Assembly: GCF_900115585.1 (NCBI RefSeq) | Contig: NZ_FOWZ01000001.1 | Span: 62,001 to 126,000 of the forward strand | DNA length: 64,000 nt | Direction of reading: 5' to 3' | Source of the DNA: Qipengyuania nanhaisediminis | GTDB taxonomy: Bacteria > Pseudomonadota > Alphaproteobacteria > Sphingomonadales > Sphingomonadaceae | Shown here: positions 8,918 through 17,127 of the stretch, piece by piece | Position numbering within the stretch: position 1 is the first letter of the stretch | Layout: every line of letters starts with the position of its first letter | Position numbers and translations under genes: made by a program | The notes under the pieces: generated by a model | The model's input: the letters and a program-made list of their open reading frames with translations, nothing else | What the model was told of the DNA's origin: nothing | Database searches by the model: none

Positions 8918-10651
8918 ATGACCGACGCCGCATTGACGCCGACGCCAAATGATTGCGACCTGCCACGGCGCAGGGCCGATTTCGCCACCTTCAACGAGGC
9001 GGTGGATTACGCTGCCCGTAGCGAAAAGGGACTCAATTTCCATGATATGCGCGGCGACCTCGTGCGCCCCTATCCCTTCAGCGAAATGCGCGAGGATGCG
9101 CTCAAATTCGCGCGCCAGCTGGCCGCTTACGGCATCGGCAAGGAAGACCGCGTAGCGCTGGTTGCGGAAACCTGCCCCGAATTCGCCGCGCTGTTCTGCG
9201 CCTGCACCTATGTCGGCGCCTGGCCGGTTCCCCTGCCCCTGCCGACCGGCTTCGGCGGCAAGGAAGGTTATATCGACCAGCTTTCAGTCCAGCTGCAGAG
9301 CAGCGATCCCAATATCCTGATCTATCCCGAAGAAATCGCGGAAATGGCCAAGGCTGCTGCCGACCGGCAGGGCTGCGACGGGGAAAGCTGGCAGGAATTC
9401 GCGAAGCGCCCCGATCCAGAATGCGACCTGCCCGAAGCGCAGCCGGAGGACATTTGCTACCTCCAGTATTCCAGCGGTTCGACGCGTTTCCCGACCGGTG
9501 TCGCCGTCACGCACGAGGCGCTGCTGCACAACCTCTTCGGCCACTCGACCGGCGTGGACCTTGGCGAAAACGACCGCGTGGTGAGCTGGCTGCCGTGGTA
9601 TCACGACATGGGCCTCGTCGGGTGCCTGCTCTCGCCCATCGCGAACCAGGCATCGGTCGATTATCTCAAGACCGAACATTTCGCGCGTCGCCCGCTGGCA
9701 TGGCTCGACCTGATCAGCCGGAACAAGGGCAATACGCTCAGTTATTCGCCGACCTTCGGCTATGACATCTGTGCGCGCCGCATCTCCAGCCAGAGCCATG
9801 TGGACGAGCGCTTCGACCTGTCGCGCTGGCGCACTGCCGGCAATGGCGCCGACATGATCCGCCCCGACGTGATGCAAAGCTTCGTCAACGCCTTTGCTGA
9901 GGCCGGCTTCAAGGCCAGCGCCTTTACGCCGAGCTATGGCCTGGCCGAAGCGACGCTGGCGGTCACCGTCATGCCGCCGGGCGAAGGTATACGCGTCGAA
10001 CTGGTCGAGGAAGAACGCCTCTCCGGCCGTCCGCGCAATCTGAACAGCCCAGCGCGCTACCGGGCGATCGTCAATTGCGGCAAGGCGCTGCCGGGCATGG
10101 AAGTCGAGATCCGCGACGAGAAGGGCGCGGCCAAGGCCGACCACCAGATCGGCAAGGTCTGGTGCCGCGGCACCAGCGTCATGCACTCCTATTTCCGCAA
10201 CGAGGAAGCGACCGAGGAATGCCTGGTCGACGGCTGGCTGGACACGGGCGACATGGGCTATCAGGCCGATGGCTATCTGTTCATCGTGGGCCGCGCGAAG
10301 GACATGATCATCATCAACGGCAAGAACCTCTGGCCGCAGGATATCGAATGGGCGGTCGAGCAGCTGCCCGGCTTCAACCACGGCGACATCGCCGCCTTCT
10401 CGGTCGATACCGATAATGGCGAAGAAGCTCCTGCCGTGCTGGTACATTGCCGCGTTTCGGAACCCGAAGAACGGATCAAGCTGCGCGACCAGATCGCCGA
10501 CAAGGTCCGCGGCGTCACCGGCATGAGCTGCGTGGTCGAACTCGTGCCGCCGCGTACGCTGCCGCGCACCAGTTCGGGCAAGCTCAGCCGCGCCAAGGCG
10601 AAAAGGCTTTACCTGTCGGGCGAAATCCAGCCGCTCGAACTGGCCGCCTGA
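8918..10651 (+). CDS. Fatty acyl-AMP ligase (AMP-binding enzyme)
   Basis: A 577-residue ANL-superfamily adenylating enzyme that should activate a carboxylic acid, probably a fatty acid, as the acyl-AMP. The P-loop equivalent YLQYSSGSTRFPTGV is present, with LPWYHDMGLVGCLL, YGLAEATLAVTV and the hinge motif LDTGDMGYQADGYLFIVGR. The C-terminal catalytic lysine is in PRTSSGKLSRAKAKRLY. The DMGLVG pattern and overall length match the fatty acyl-AMP ligase group, which hand acyl groups to carrier proteins instead of CoA. No acyl carrier protein or polyketide synthase is nearby. Start at 8918 is preferred on homology; an ATG at 8876 adds 14 residues but has GAGGG directly abutting it. Confidence 0.85.
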   Translation: MTDAALTPTPNDCDLPRRRADFATFNEAVDYAARSEKGLNFHDMRGDLVRPYPFSEMREDALKFARQLAAYGIGKEDRVALVAETCPEFAALFCACTYVGAWPVPLPLPTGFGGKEGYIDQLSVQLQSSDPNILIYPEEIAEMAKAAADRQGCDGESWQEFAKRPDPECDLPEAQPEDICYLQYSSGSTRFPTGVAVTHEALLHNLFGHSTGVDLGENDRVVSWLPWYHDMGLVGCLLSPIANQASVDYLKTEHFARRPLAWLDLISRNKGNTLSYSPTFGYDICARRISSQSHVDERFDLSRWRTAGNGADMIRPDVMQSFVNAFAEAGFKASAFTPSYGLAEATLAVTVMPPGEGIRVELVEEERLSGRPRNLNSPARYRAIVNCGKALPGMEVEIRDEKGAAKADHQIGKVWCRGTSVMHSYFRNEEATEECLVDGWLDTGDMGYQADGYLFIVGRAKDMIIINGKNLWPQDIEWAVEQLPGFNHGDIAAFSVDTDNGEEAPAVLVHCRVSEPEERIKLRDQIADKVRGVTGMSCVVELVPPRTLPRTSSGKLSRAKAKRLYLSGEIQPLELAA

Positions 10652-10684
10652 AGCCTTATTACTGTCAACATGAGGGTTTGTAGC

Positions 10685-10702
10685 TGCCATCGCGTGATGG
10701 CA
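10685..10702. other. Perfect 7-bp hairpin between acyl-AMP ligase and TelA genes
   Basis: Arms 10685-10691 and 10696-10702 are exact inverted repeats around a four-base loop. There is no T-run after it on the plus strand, so it may be an inefficient terminator, an operator, or an mRNA structure in the leader of the TelA gene, which begins 69 bases downstream. Confidence 0.45.
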
Positions 10703-10770
10703 CCTTGAAACTCGTGTTATAGAGACCTAATACAGAGAAGAGTAATCTTCCGGGAGGTCTGCGTAAATTC

Positions 10771-12021
10771 ATGAGTGACGAAAAGCCCCAGGCAGCCGCT
10801 GCCACGCCCGCTGCGAAGCCCGCCGCTACCGCCACGATGGCGCCGCCGGAATTCGACCTGACGCCGCCCGATCCGGTACCAGCCGTTGCGCCCGAAAAGG
10901 CTGCCGGCCTCGTCCCCGTCTCCGAAGAGGTGAAGAGCAAGCTGGAAAGCAAGGTCGACGGCTTCGTCGACGATCTGATCGCGCAGGACGCCAATTCGCC
11001 GGAATTCGGCAAGAAGGTCGACCAGCTCACCAACATGGGCCGCAAGGAAATCATGGCGGCGGCAGGCATGTCGAACCGCTTCCTCGACCGTCCGGTCCGC
11101 GCGATGGACAAGGACGAAGGCGTCGGCGCGAACCTCGCCGAACTGCGCCGCGTCGTGGAAGACCTCGATCCGGGCAAGCGCGGCAAGCTTTCGGGCACGC
11201 GCAAGATCCTCGGCATCATTCCCTTCGGCAACAAGCTGACCAACTACTTCCGCAGCTACCAGAGCGCGCAGACGCACATCCAGTCGATCCTTTCGAACCT
11301 TGCCAGCGGCAAGGACGAGCTGATCATGGACAATGCCGCGATCGACGTCGAACGCCAGAAACTGTGGGAGGCGATGGGCAATCTGGAACAGATGATCCAC
11401 ATCTCCAACACGCTGGACGGCAAGCTGGAGGAAAAGGCCGCCGAACTCGACGCGACCGATCCGGCCAAGGCCAAGGCCGTGCGCGAAACCGCGCTATTCT
11501 ATGTCCGCCAGCGTACGCAGGATCTGCTCACCCAGATGGCCGTGAGCGTGCAGGGCTATCTCGCCCTCGACCTCGTGAAGAAGAACAACGTCGAGCTGGT
11601 GAAGGGCGTCGACCGCGCCAGCACCACGACCGTGGGCGCTCTGCGCACGGCAGTCACCGTTGCCGAGGCAATGACCAACCAGCGCCTCGTGCTCGGCCAG
11701 ATCACCGCACTCAACGACACGACCGCCGGCATCATCGACAGCACCAGCACCATGCTGCGCGACCAGACCGGCAAGATTCACGAACAGGCCGCCGCCAGCA
11801 CCATCCCGCTGGAGACGCTGCAGCGCGCCTTCCAGAACATCTACGACACCATGGACGAGGTCGACGAATTCAAGATTCGCGCGCTCGATTCCATGAAGCA
11901 GACGGTCACGCTGCTTGGCGAAGAGGTCGAAAAATCGAAGGGCTATATCGCCCGCGCCGAAGGCCAGGCCCAGGCGCAGAAGCAGGTGGCGACCAGCGAC
12001 CTGTTGAGCATCGAGGGATAA
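10771..12021 (+). CDS. telA: Toxic anion resistance protein, TelA family
   Basis: A 416-residue protein of the TelA/KlaA family (PF05816), linked to tellurite and cell-envelope stress resistance, although its biochemical role is unsolved. The first 45 residues are low-complexity Ala/Pro. The family core runs from about residue 50, with long amphipathic helices, the conserved GIIPFGNKLTNYFRSYQSAQ stretch near residue 150, and IYDTMDEVDEFKIRALDSMK near the end. GGGAGG upstream supports the start. The XpaC-like gene starts 10 bases after the stop. TelA and XpaC are known neighbours in Bacillus, which supports a shared function here. Confidence 0.92.
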   Translation: MSDEKPQAAAATPAAKPAATATMAPPEFDLTPPDPVPAVAPEKAAGLVPVSEEVKSKLESKVDGFVDDLIAQDANSPEFGKKVDQLTNMGRKEIMAAAGMSNRFLDRPVRAMDKDEGVGANLAELRRVVEDLDPGKRGKLSGTRKILGIIPFGNKLTNYFRSYQSAQTHIQSILSNLASGKDELIMDNAAIDVERQKLWEAMGNLEQMIHISNTLDGKLEEKAAELDATDPAKAKAVRETALFYVRQRTQDLLTQMAVSVQGYLALDLVKKNNVELVKGVDRASTTTVGALRTAVTVAEAMTNQRLVLGQITALNDTTAGIIDSTSTMLRDQTGKIHEQAAASTIPLETLQRAFQNIYDTMDEVDEFKIRALDSMKQTVTLLGEEVEKSKGYIARAEGQAQAQKQVATSDLLSIEG

Positions 12022-12031
12022 GGGAACAGCC

Positions 12032-12790
12032 TTGAGCGACTTAAGCCGAGATTCCGACCGTATCCTTTCCGAAGGCAGGGCACTCGTGCGCGATAATCGT
12101 GAAGGTGGCCGCCATCGCCGCGCCGTGTCGATCGGTGAAGGATCGGCCCGGGTGCGCCGCAAGAACTGGACGAAACGGATTACCTATTTCGTTGGCGCCG
12201 TTTTCACGATCCTCGTTGCAGGATCGATCGCGGGGCTGGTGCTCGACGGGATCGGTTTCGTCGGCGTGATGGCGATCGCGCTTGCGGTCGTCGTCGCTGC
12301 GGCGGTCTTTTCGAACTACCCCAAGGTGAAGGTCCCCAAGCGGTCCGACATCAACCGGGGCGATGTGAAGCAAATGGTGAGCCGCACCGAGCTATGGCTC
12401 GAAGCGCAGCGACCCGCCCTGCCCCCGCCGGCCGTCAATCTGGTCGACCAGATCGGGGTGCAGCTCGATAATCTCGGCTTCCAGCTCGAGGGCCTCGACC
12501 AGAACCACCCCAAGGCCCGGGAAATCCGCAGCCTGGTGGGTGAACAGCTTCCCGAGATGGTCGACAGCTATCGCAAGATCCCGGCGCATCTCCGCACTGA
12601 AAAGCGCGCCGGGGCGACGCCAGACGAACAGCTGACGGGCAGCCTGTCCAAGATCAGCGGCGAAATCGATTCGATCACGCGCCAGCTGGCCGAAGGTTCG
12701 CTCGACGATTTGGCGATCAAGCACCGGTTCCTCGAATACAAGTTCGGCGAAGGTGCCGAGACCAGCCCGCAACTGGAGCACAAGAGCTGA
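12032..12790 (+). CDS. XpaC-like membrane protein (TelA partner)
   Basis: A 252-residue protein starting with TTG at 12032, preceded by AAGGGAA at about 12020-12026. Residues 1-45 are charged, two membrane segments follow at about 51-72 and 74-93 (YFVGAVFTILVAGSIAGLVL and GVMAIALAVVVAAAVF), and the rest is cytoplasmic and helical. The C-terminal pattern of LPEMVDSYRKIP, a short helix with SLSKISGEIDSI, and a final FLEYKF resembles the XpaC / 5-bromo-4-chloroindolyl-phosphate hydrolysis family that accompanies TelA in Firmicutes. That assignment is by pattern and neighbourhood, not by a search. It overlaps the next gene by one base (ATGATG junction region at 12790). Confidence 0.65.
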   Translation: MSDLSRDSDRILSEGRALVRDNREGGRHRRAVSIGEGSARVRRKNWTKRITYFVGAVFTILVAGSIAGLVLDGIGFVGVMAIALAVVVAAAVFSNYPKVKVPKRSDINRGDVKQMVSRTELWLEAQRPALPPPAVNLVDQIGVQLDNLGFQLEGLDQNHPKAREIRSLVGEQLPEMVDSYRKIPAHLRTEKRAGATPDEQLTGSLSKISGEIDSITRQLAEGSLDDLAIKHRFLEYKFGEGAETSPQLEHKS

Positions 12791-13098
12791 TGCGCGTCCC
12801 GATTTCCCACGATCTTCCCAAGGAAGAAGTGCGCCACCGCCTCTCCAGCCGCAGCCATGAAATCGCCGATGTCGTGCCTGGCGGCATGGCGGAAGTCGAC
12901 GTGTCGTGGCCGAACGAAGACACCATGGCGGTGAATGTCGTCACCATGGGTCAATCGCTGAATTCGCGGGTCCTGATCGAGGACAAGCAGGTGGTTTTCG
13001 AAGTCGACCTGCCGATGGCGCTGAGCTTCGTGAAACCGATGATCGAAAGCGCCATCCGCTCCAAGGGCGAAAAGCTGTTGAGCGCGCCAAAAACCTGA
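12790..13098 (+). CDS. Polyhydroxyalkanoic acid system family protein (PHA_gran_rgn)
   Basis: A 102-residue protein of the family named for polyhydroxyalkanoate granule regions (PF09650/TIGR02610). It begins with the typical VPISHDLPKEEVRHRL stretch, has WPNEDTMAVNV in the middle and a hydrophobic DLPMALSFVKPMIESAI helix near the end. The function is unknown; despite the family name there is no PHA synthase or phasin in the window. It overlaps the XpaC-like gene by one base, which points to co-translation with the TelA group. Confidence 0.8.
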   Translation: MRVPISHDLPKEEVRHRLSSRSHEIADVVPGGMAEVDVSWPNEDTMAVNVVTMGQSLNSRVLIEDKQVVFEVDLPMALSFVKPMIESAIRSKGEKLLSAPKT

Positions 13099-13237
13099 CG
13101 TTCAGAAAATTTGATTTGCGGCGGGAACCCCGTTCGCTTTCAATCGCTTGTTGCTGGGGACCGCTATTCTGGCGGCCCATTCGCGTTTGAAAGCCGGACC
13201 GCTCCGGCGCCCGAATGCGGCCGTAGGGGGAGCGGAC

Positions 13238-13774
13238 TTGAGACAAAGACTACGCGCGGCCACGGCCACGTTGCACGACCAATTGGACGCCGCAATGGGC
13301 TCCATGCCTGTCGGCAACGACGCATCCTTCGCGCGATTCCTGACAATTCAATACGCCGGTCGCGAATTGCTCGACGCCGGCTTTGCCGAGCAGAAGCCCG
13401 ATCACATCGATGTACCTCCCTCACAACTCGAACTGCTGGATCGCGATCTTGCCTCGCTTGGCCATAAACCGATCCGCATTCCCGGCAACGCCTCGTTCAC
13501 CTCGCCCGCCGCTGCACTGGGCGCGGCGTGGGTCGTTTCGGGGTCTTCAATGGGAAATCGCGCGATGCTGGCGCAGCGCCGAAAGCACGGTTTGGACCAT
13601 GCAAATGCCTTTCTCGCCGACTCTCGCATGCCAACCTATTTCCGAACCCTCCTTCCGGTGCTAGCGGGCGAGTTCGACAGATTTGAGCAAGACCAGATGA
13701 TCGACGGCGCAACGCTCGCCTTCACCGTATTTCTGGACGTGCTCGCCCGATCCGAACTGAAAGAAGCCGCATGA
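13238..13774 (+). CDS. bphO: Biliverdin-producing heme oxygenase
   Basis: A 178-residue BphO-type heme oxygenase that opens heme to biliverdin, the chromophore of the phytochrome encoded next. The N-terminal helix LRAATATLHDQLDAAMG carries the proximal heme ligand, His13, and the distal helix has the glycine-rich GAAWVVSGSSMGNR. I place the start at TTG 13238 because AGGGGGAG lies 6 bases upstream and the helix begins at once; an ATG at 13148 would add 30 residues with no family match. The stop overlaps the bphP start (ATGA at 13771), so the pair is translationally coupled. Confidence 0.88.
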   Translation: MRQRLRAATATLHDQLDAAMGSMPVGNDASFARFLTIQYAGRELLDAGFAEQKPDHIDVPPSQLELLDRDLASLGHKPIRIPGNASFTSPAAALGAAWVVSGSSMGNRAMLAQRRKHGLDHANAFLADSRMPTYFRTLLPVLAGEFDRFEQDQMIDGATLAFTVFLDVLARSELKEAA

Positions 13775-16344
13775 GCGCTCCCGACTACCAGGTCGATCTG
13801 ACCAATTGCGATCGGGAGCCGATCCACCAGCTCGGGCGAATCCAGAGTTTCGGCGCGCTGGTTGCGGTCAACACCGATTGGCTGGTCTCCCAGCGATCGA
13901 CGAACCTGGAAAAAATGCTCGGACTCGATGAGGAGATCGAGATCGGCAGCAGGCTCTCCAATGTGCTTGCCGGCCCGGCAGTCGATCAATTGCGCAGCGC
14001 GGTGAGCGGTCTCATCGACGATGACCAAATCGAACGCTTGTTCGGGCTGGACCTGCGCGGCGACGGCACACTGTTCGATTGCGCCCTCCATTGCTCCGGC
14101 CCCTATTCGATCATCGAGATCGAGCGGCACAAGCAGGGCGATATCAGCCGCCAGCTTGGCCTCCTGCGCCCTGCCATGCAGCGCCTCGAAAAGCTGACCG
14201 ACCTCGACACCTTGCTGGAAGAGGCCGCCCGACAGGTACGCACGACGCTGCATATGGACCGCGTCATGATCTACCGCTTTCACGGCGATCTTTCGGGCGA
14301 GGTTGTGGCAGAATCGGCGCGCGGCGATCTCGAGAAATTCCACGGGCTCCGCTATCCCAAGTCGGACATTCCGGCACAGGCGCGCGAACTCTACGTGCGC
14401 AATCGCTTTCGCATCATCAGTGACGTGAACGACGAGCCGGTCGCGATCGAACCTGGGATAACCGCAGAAGGTGCGCCGCTCGACTTATCGATGAGCACCT
14501 TGCGCGCTGTCTCGCCGATCCACATCGAGTATCTGCGCAACATGGGCGTCGAAGCTTCGCTCTCGATCTCGATCGTGATTGGCGGAAAGCTCTGGGGTCT
14601 GTTTGCCTGCCATCACTACTCGCCCAAGTTCCTGCCCTATTCCCAGCGCACTGCGGCCGAACTCTATTCCGAGATAGTCTCGCTGCTGATCGAGCGGGCG
14701 CTCAACAAGAAGCATTCGAAGCTCCGCGACCGCGGGCGCGAGGTTCACGACCGGCTGATGCGCGATATCGTCGCCGGGCAAAGCCTGTTGCAAAGCCTGC
14801 CGACCCTCGATCCGGTCATTGGGCAGATCATCCCGCACGACGGGATCAGCATCTTCGTCGACGATATCTACAAGCTTAACGGCAAGGGACCGAACGAGGA
14901 AGAATTCCGGGCGCTCGTCAAATCCCTCAATGCGGCAGCGACCAGCCGGGTGCTGGCGGTGGACGAATTACCCGCGCGCTTTCCCCGCGCCGAGCGGTTT
15001 TCGGACCGCGCTGTCGGTGCCCTGATCATCCCGGTTTCGCGCTCGCCCCGCGATTATCTCGTCTTGTGGCGGTCAAGCCTCGACCAGGTCGTCACCTGGG
15101 CGGGCAACCCCGACAAGCCGGTCGAAATGGGCCCGAACGGTGCACGCCTCACCCCGCGCAAGAGTTTCGAGGCGTGGCAGGAAACGGTCGAGGGCAAGAG
15201 CAGCCCGTGGACCGATGGCGAGCTCCAAATGGCCGACCAGCTGCGCGTAAGCCTGCTGGAAATCATCCTGCGCCTGACCGACAAGGACCTGGAAGAACGA
15301 CGCAAGGCGCAAGCGCATCAGGAATTGCTGATCGCGGAATTGAACCACCGCGTGCGCAACATCCTCAACCTGATCCGCGGCCTGATCAACCAGTCGCGCG
15401 GGGACGCGCGTGACATCGAGACCTTCACCGAAATCGTCGGCGGCAGGGTTTCCGCGCTGGCGCTCGCACATGACAACATCACCAAGGGCAACTGGTCGTC
15501 GGCGCCGCTTGGCGAATTGATCGACAGCGAGGCGAAGGCATACCTCGCCGGGAAGACCGACCGCCTGCGGGTGACCGGACCGGAAGCCCAAGTCAACCCC
15601 GAAGCCTACACGGTGCTCGCCCTCGTCATCCACGAGATGTTCACGAACTCGGCCAAATACGGGTCCTTGAGCGACAGCACGGGCTTGCTCGAAATCACAA
15701 CCCGGCGCGACTACGACGATTCGCTCGTAATCGACTGGACGGAAAGCCAGGGTCCGCCGGTAAGGCCCCCGTCCCGGCGCGGCTTCGGATCCACCATCAT
15801 CGAGCGCTCGATCCCGCACGAATTGGGCGGCGAGGCACGGGTGGATTACAAGCTTAGCGGCGTCGAAGCGAGTTTCCGGGTCCCCGACCGTTTCGTCGAG
15901 TGGGACGAGGCTGAGCAGGCCGCGACCTCCCCTGCGGACAGCGAAGCTGATGGTGTTCCAAACTCCGAAACAGACAGCGACACCAAGCCTGCACCCGGCA
16001 GCGTGCTGCTGGTCGAAGACAGCATGATCATCGCCCTCGATGCCGAGGATTGTCTCAAGGAATTGGGCGTGGCGCAGGTGCGCGTGGAAAGTTCGGTCGC
16101 AGGCGCAATGGAGGCGCTGGCGAAGAACGATTTCGAAGCTGCTATCCTCGACTACAATCTGGGCGGCGAGAACAGCGAGGCAATCGCCAAGGAGCTGGCC
16201 GGACGCGGAACTCCGTTCTGGATGGCGACCGGCTATGGCGAGATGAAGGACCGCGTCGAAGAGCTGGGCGCGCGAGGGCTGTTGACCAAGCCCTATGGCA
16301 AGAAAGAGCTCGAACAGCTGCTGTCCGACCTATCCGCCAGCTGA
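13771..16344 (+). CDS. bphP: Bacteriophytochrome with HWE-type histidine kinase and C-terminal receiver
   Basis: An 857-residue red/far-red light sensor. The PAS domain (about 8-110) holds the biliverdin-binding Cys13 in LTNCDREPIHQLGRIQ. The GAF domain (about 130-310) has KSDIPAQARELYVRNRFR, a variant of the usual PASDIP motif, and a GGKLWGLFACHHYSPK end. A PHY domain follows (about 320-500) with SPRDYLVLWRSS. The kinase is of the HWE/HisKA_2 type, with His526 in AELNHRVRN and HEMFTNSAKYG in the ATP-binding part. A receiver domain from about residue 745 has phosphoacceptor Asp794 in AILDYNLGG. The fused receiver is an output or phosphate sink. It is coupled to bphO by an ATGA overlap. Confidence 0.93.
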   Translation: MSAPDYQVDLTNCDREPIHQLGRIQSFGALVAVNTDWLVSQRSTNLEKMLGLDEEIEIGSRLSNVLAGPAVDQLRSAVSGLIDDDQIERLFGLDLRGDGTLFDCALHCSGPYSIIEIERHKQGDISRQLGLLRPAMQRLEKLTDLDTLLEEAARQVRTTLHMDRVMIYRFHGDLSGEVVAESARGDLEKFHGLRYPKSDIPAQARELYVRNRFRIISDVNDEPVAIEPGITAEGAPLDLSMSTLRAVSPIHIEYLRNMGVEASLSISIVIGGKLWGLFACHHYSPKFLPYSQRTAAELYSEIVSLLIERALNKKHSKLRDRGREVHDRLMRDIVAGQSLLQSLPTLDPVIGQIIPHDGISIFVDDIYKLNGKGPNEEEFRALVKSLNAAATSRVLAVDELPARFPRAERFSDRAVGALIIPVSRSPRDYLVLWRSSLDQVVTWAGNPDKPVEMGPNGARLTPRKSFEAWQETVEGKSSPWTDGELQMADQLRVSLLEIILRLTDKDLEERRKAQAHQELLIAELNHRVRNILNLIRGLINQSRGDARDIETFTEIVGGRVSALALAHDNITKGNWSSAPLGELIDSEAKAYLAGKTDRLRVTGPEAQVNPEAYTVLALVIHEMFTNSAKYGSLSDSTGLLEITTRRDYDDSLVIDWTESQGPPVRPPSRRGFGSTIIERSIPHELGGEARVDYKLSGVEASFRVPDRFVEWDEAEQAATSPADSEADGVPNSETDSDTKPAPGSVLLVEDSMIIALDAEDCLKELGVAQVRVESSVAGAMEALAKNDFEAAILDYNLGGENSEAIAKELAGRGTPFWMATGYGEMKDRVEELGARGLLTKPYGKKELEQLLSDLSAS

Positions 16345-16350
16345 CCCGGC

Positions 16351-17076
16351 CTAGTTGAAGAACCTCTGCTGGTAATAGAAGGGCGCCGCGACAGGCTGGC
16401 CCTCTGCATTTCGCGCAGGTTCGAAGCGCAGCTGCTGCAGCGCCAGTTCGCACACCTTCGAATCGGTCTCGGGAAACGGGCTGGGCCGGTAGACCGAGCA
16501 ACTCGTGGCACGTCCCTCTGCCGACACCCGCAATCTGACTATGACCGACTTGCCGATCCGCGCCTCCCTCCCGCCGGGCGGAATGGGGAAAGCGCTGGCA
16601 TCTGTGATAGCCCGCACAAGGACCGGCTTCGTCGCCGCTACGCCCCCCTGCCCGCCGCCGCCGCGGCCGGCACCCGTGCCGAGACCGCTTCCCGCAGCGC
16701 CCGTGCCGGTGCCGTTATCGGTTGCCCCTGAATCGGTCGCAGTACCGGTCGACGAAGCGCGCGGCACAGGCCGATCTTCGCGAACCTGTTGCCTGGGCGT
16801 CGGGGCCGTAACCGGTTGGGGCACTGCCTCACGCCCCGGATCGCCTTGCGCACCTTCGTCCGGCTGAGGTTCGACCTCGGGCGTCTCTTCGGGCGGAGCG
16901 GTGACCGTGACGGTGAAGGCAGAAACGACTTCGCGTTCCACAGTGGCGACCACCCCGGGCGCCAGACTACGTATCAGTGCGTAGAAGATTCCTATGTGAA
17001 TCAGCAATATAAGCAGGATTACCCAGCCGTTGGGCCGTCTCTTTTGCGTGCTGAACCGGGATTGCGTCTCGCTCAT
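16351..17076 (-). CDS. TonB-like energy transducer protein
   Basis: A 241-residue protein with the TonB layout. A cytoplasmic basic N-terminus precedes one membrane anchor at about 18-38 (WVILLILLIHIGIFYALI). A Pro/Glu-rich then Gly/Thr-rich spacer follows (about 60-145). The C-terminal domain of about 85 residues has GKSVIVRLRVSAEGRATSC and ALQQLRFEPARNAEGQPV. Such proteins pass proton-motive force to outer-membrane TonB-dependent receptors. No exbB or exbD lies beside it. It is convergent with bphP (6 bases between stops) and divergent from the hybrid kinase gene (51 bases between starts). Confidence 0.82.
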   Translation of the reverse strand: MSETQSRFSTQKRRPNGWVILLILLIHIGIFYALIRSLAPGVVATVEREVVSAFTVTVTAPPEETPEVEPQPDEGAQGDPGREAVPQPVTAPTPRQQVREDRPVPRASSTGTATDSGATDNGTGTGAAGSGLGTGAGRGGGGQGGVAATKPVLVRAITDASAFPIPPGGREARIGKSVIVRLRVSAEGRATSCSVYRPSPFPETDSKVCELALQQLRFEPARNAEGQPVAAPFYYQQRFFN

Positions 17077-17127
17077 TGCCTCTCAACGGGGAATAGGGTG
17101 GCCGCGTTCCACGGCCCTGAAGGTTCA

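Noticed and set aside
16789..17127. N-terminal extension of the hybrid kinase opposite the TonB-like gene
   Set aside because: It overlaps the TonB-like coding region; the MASE1 domain begins after 17128.
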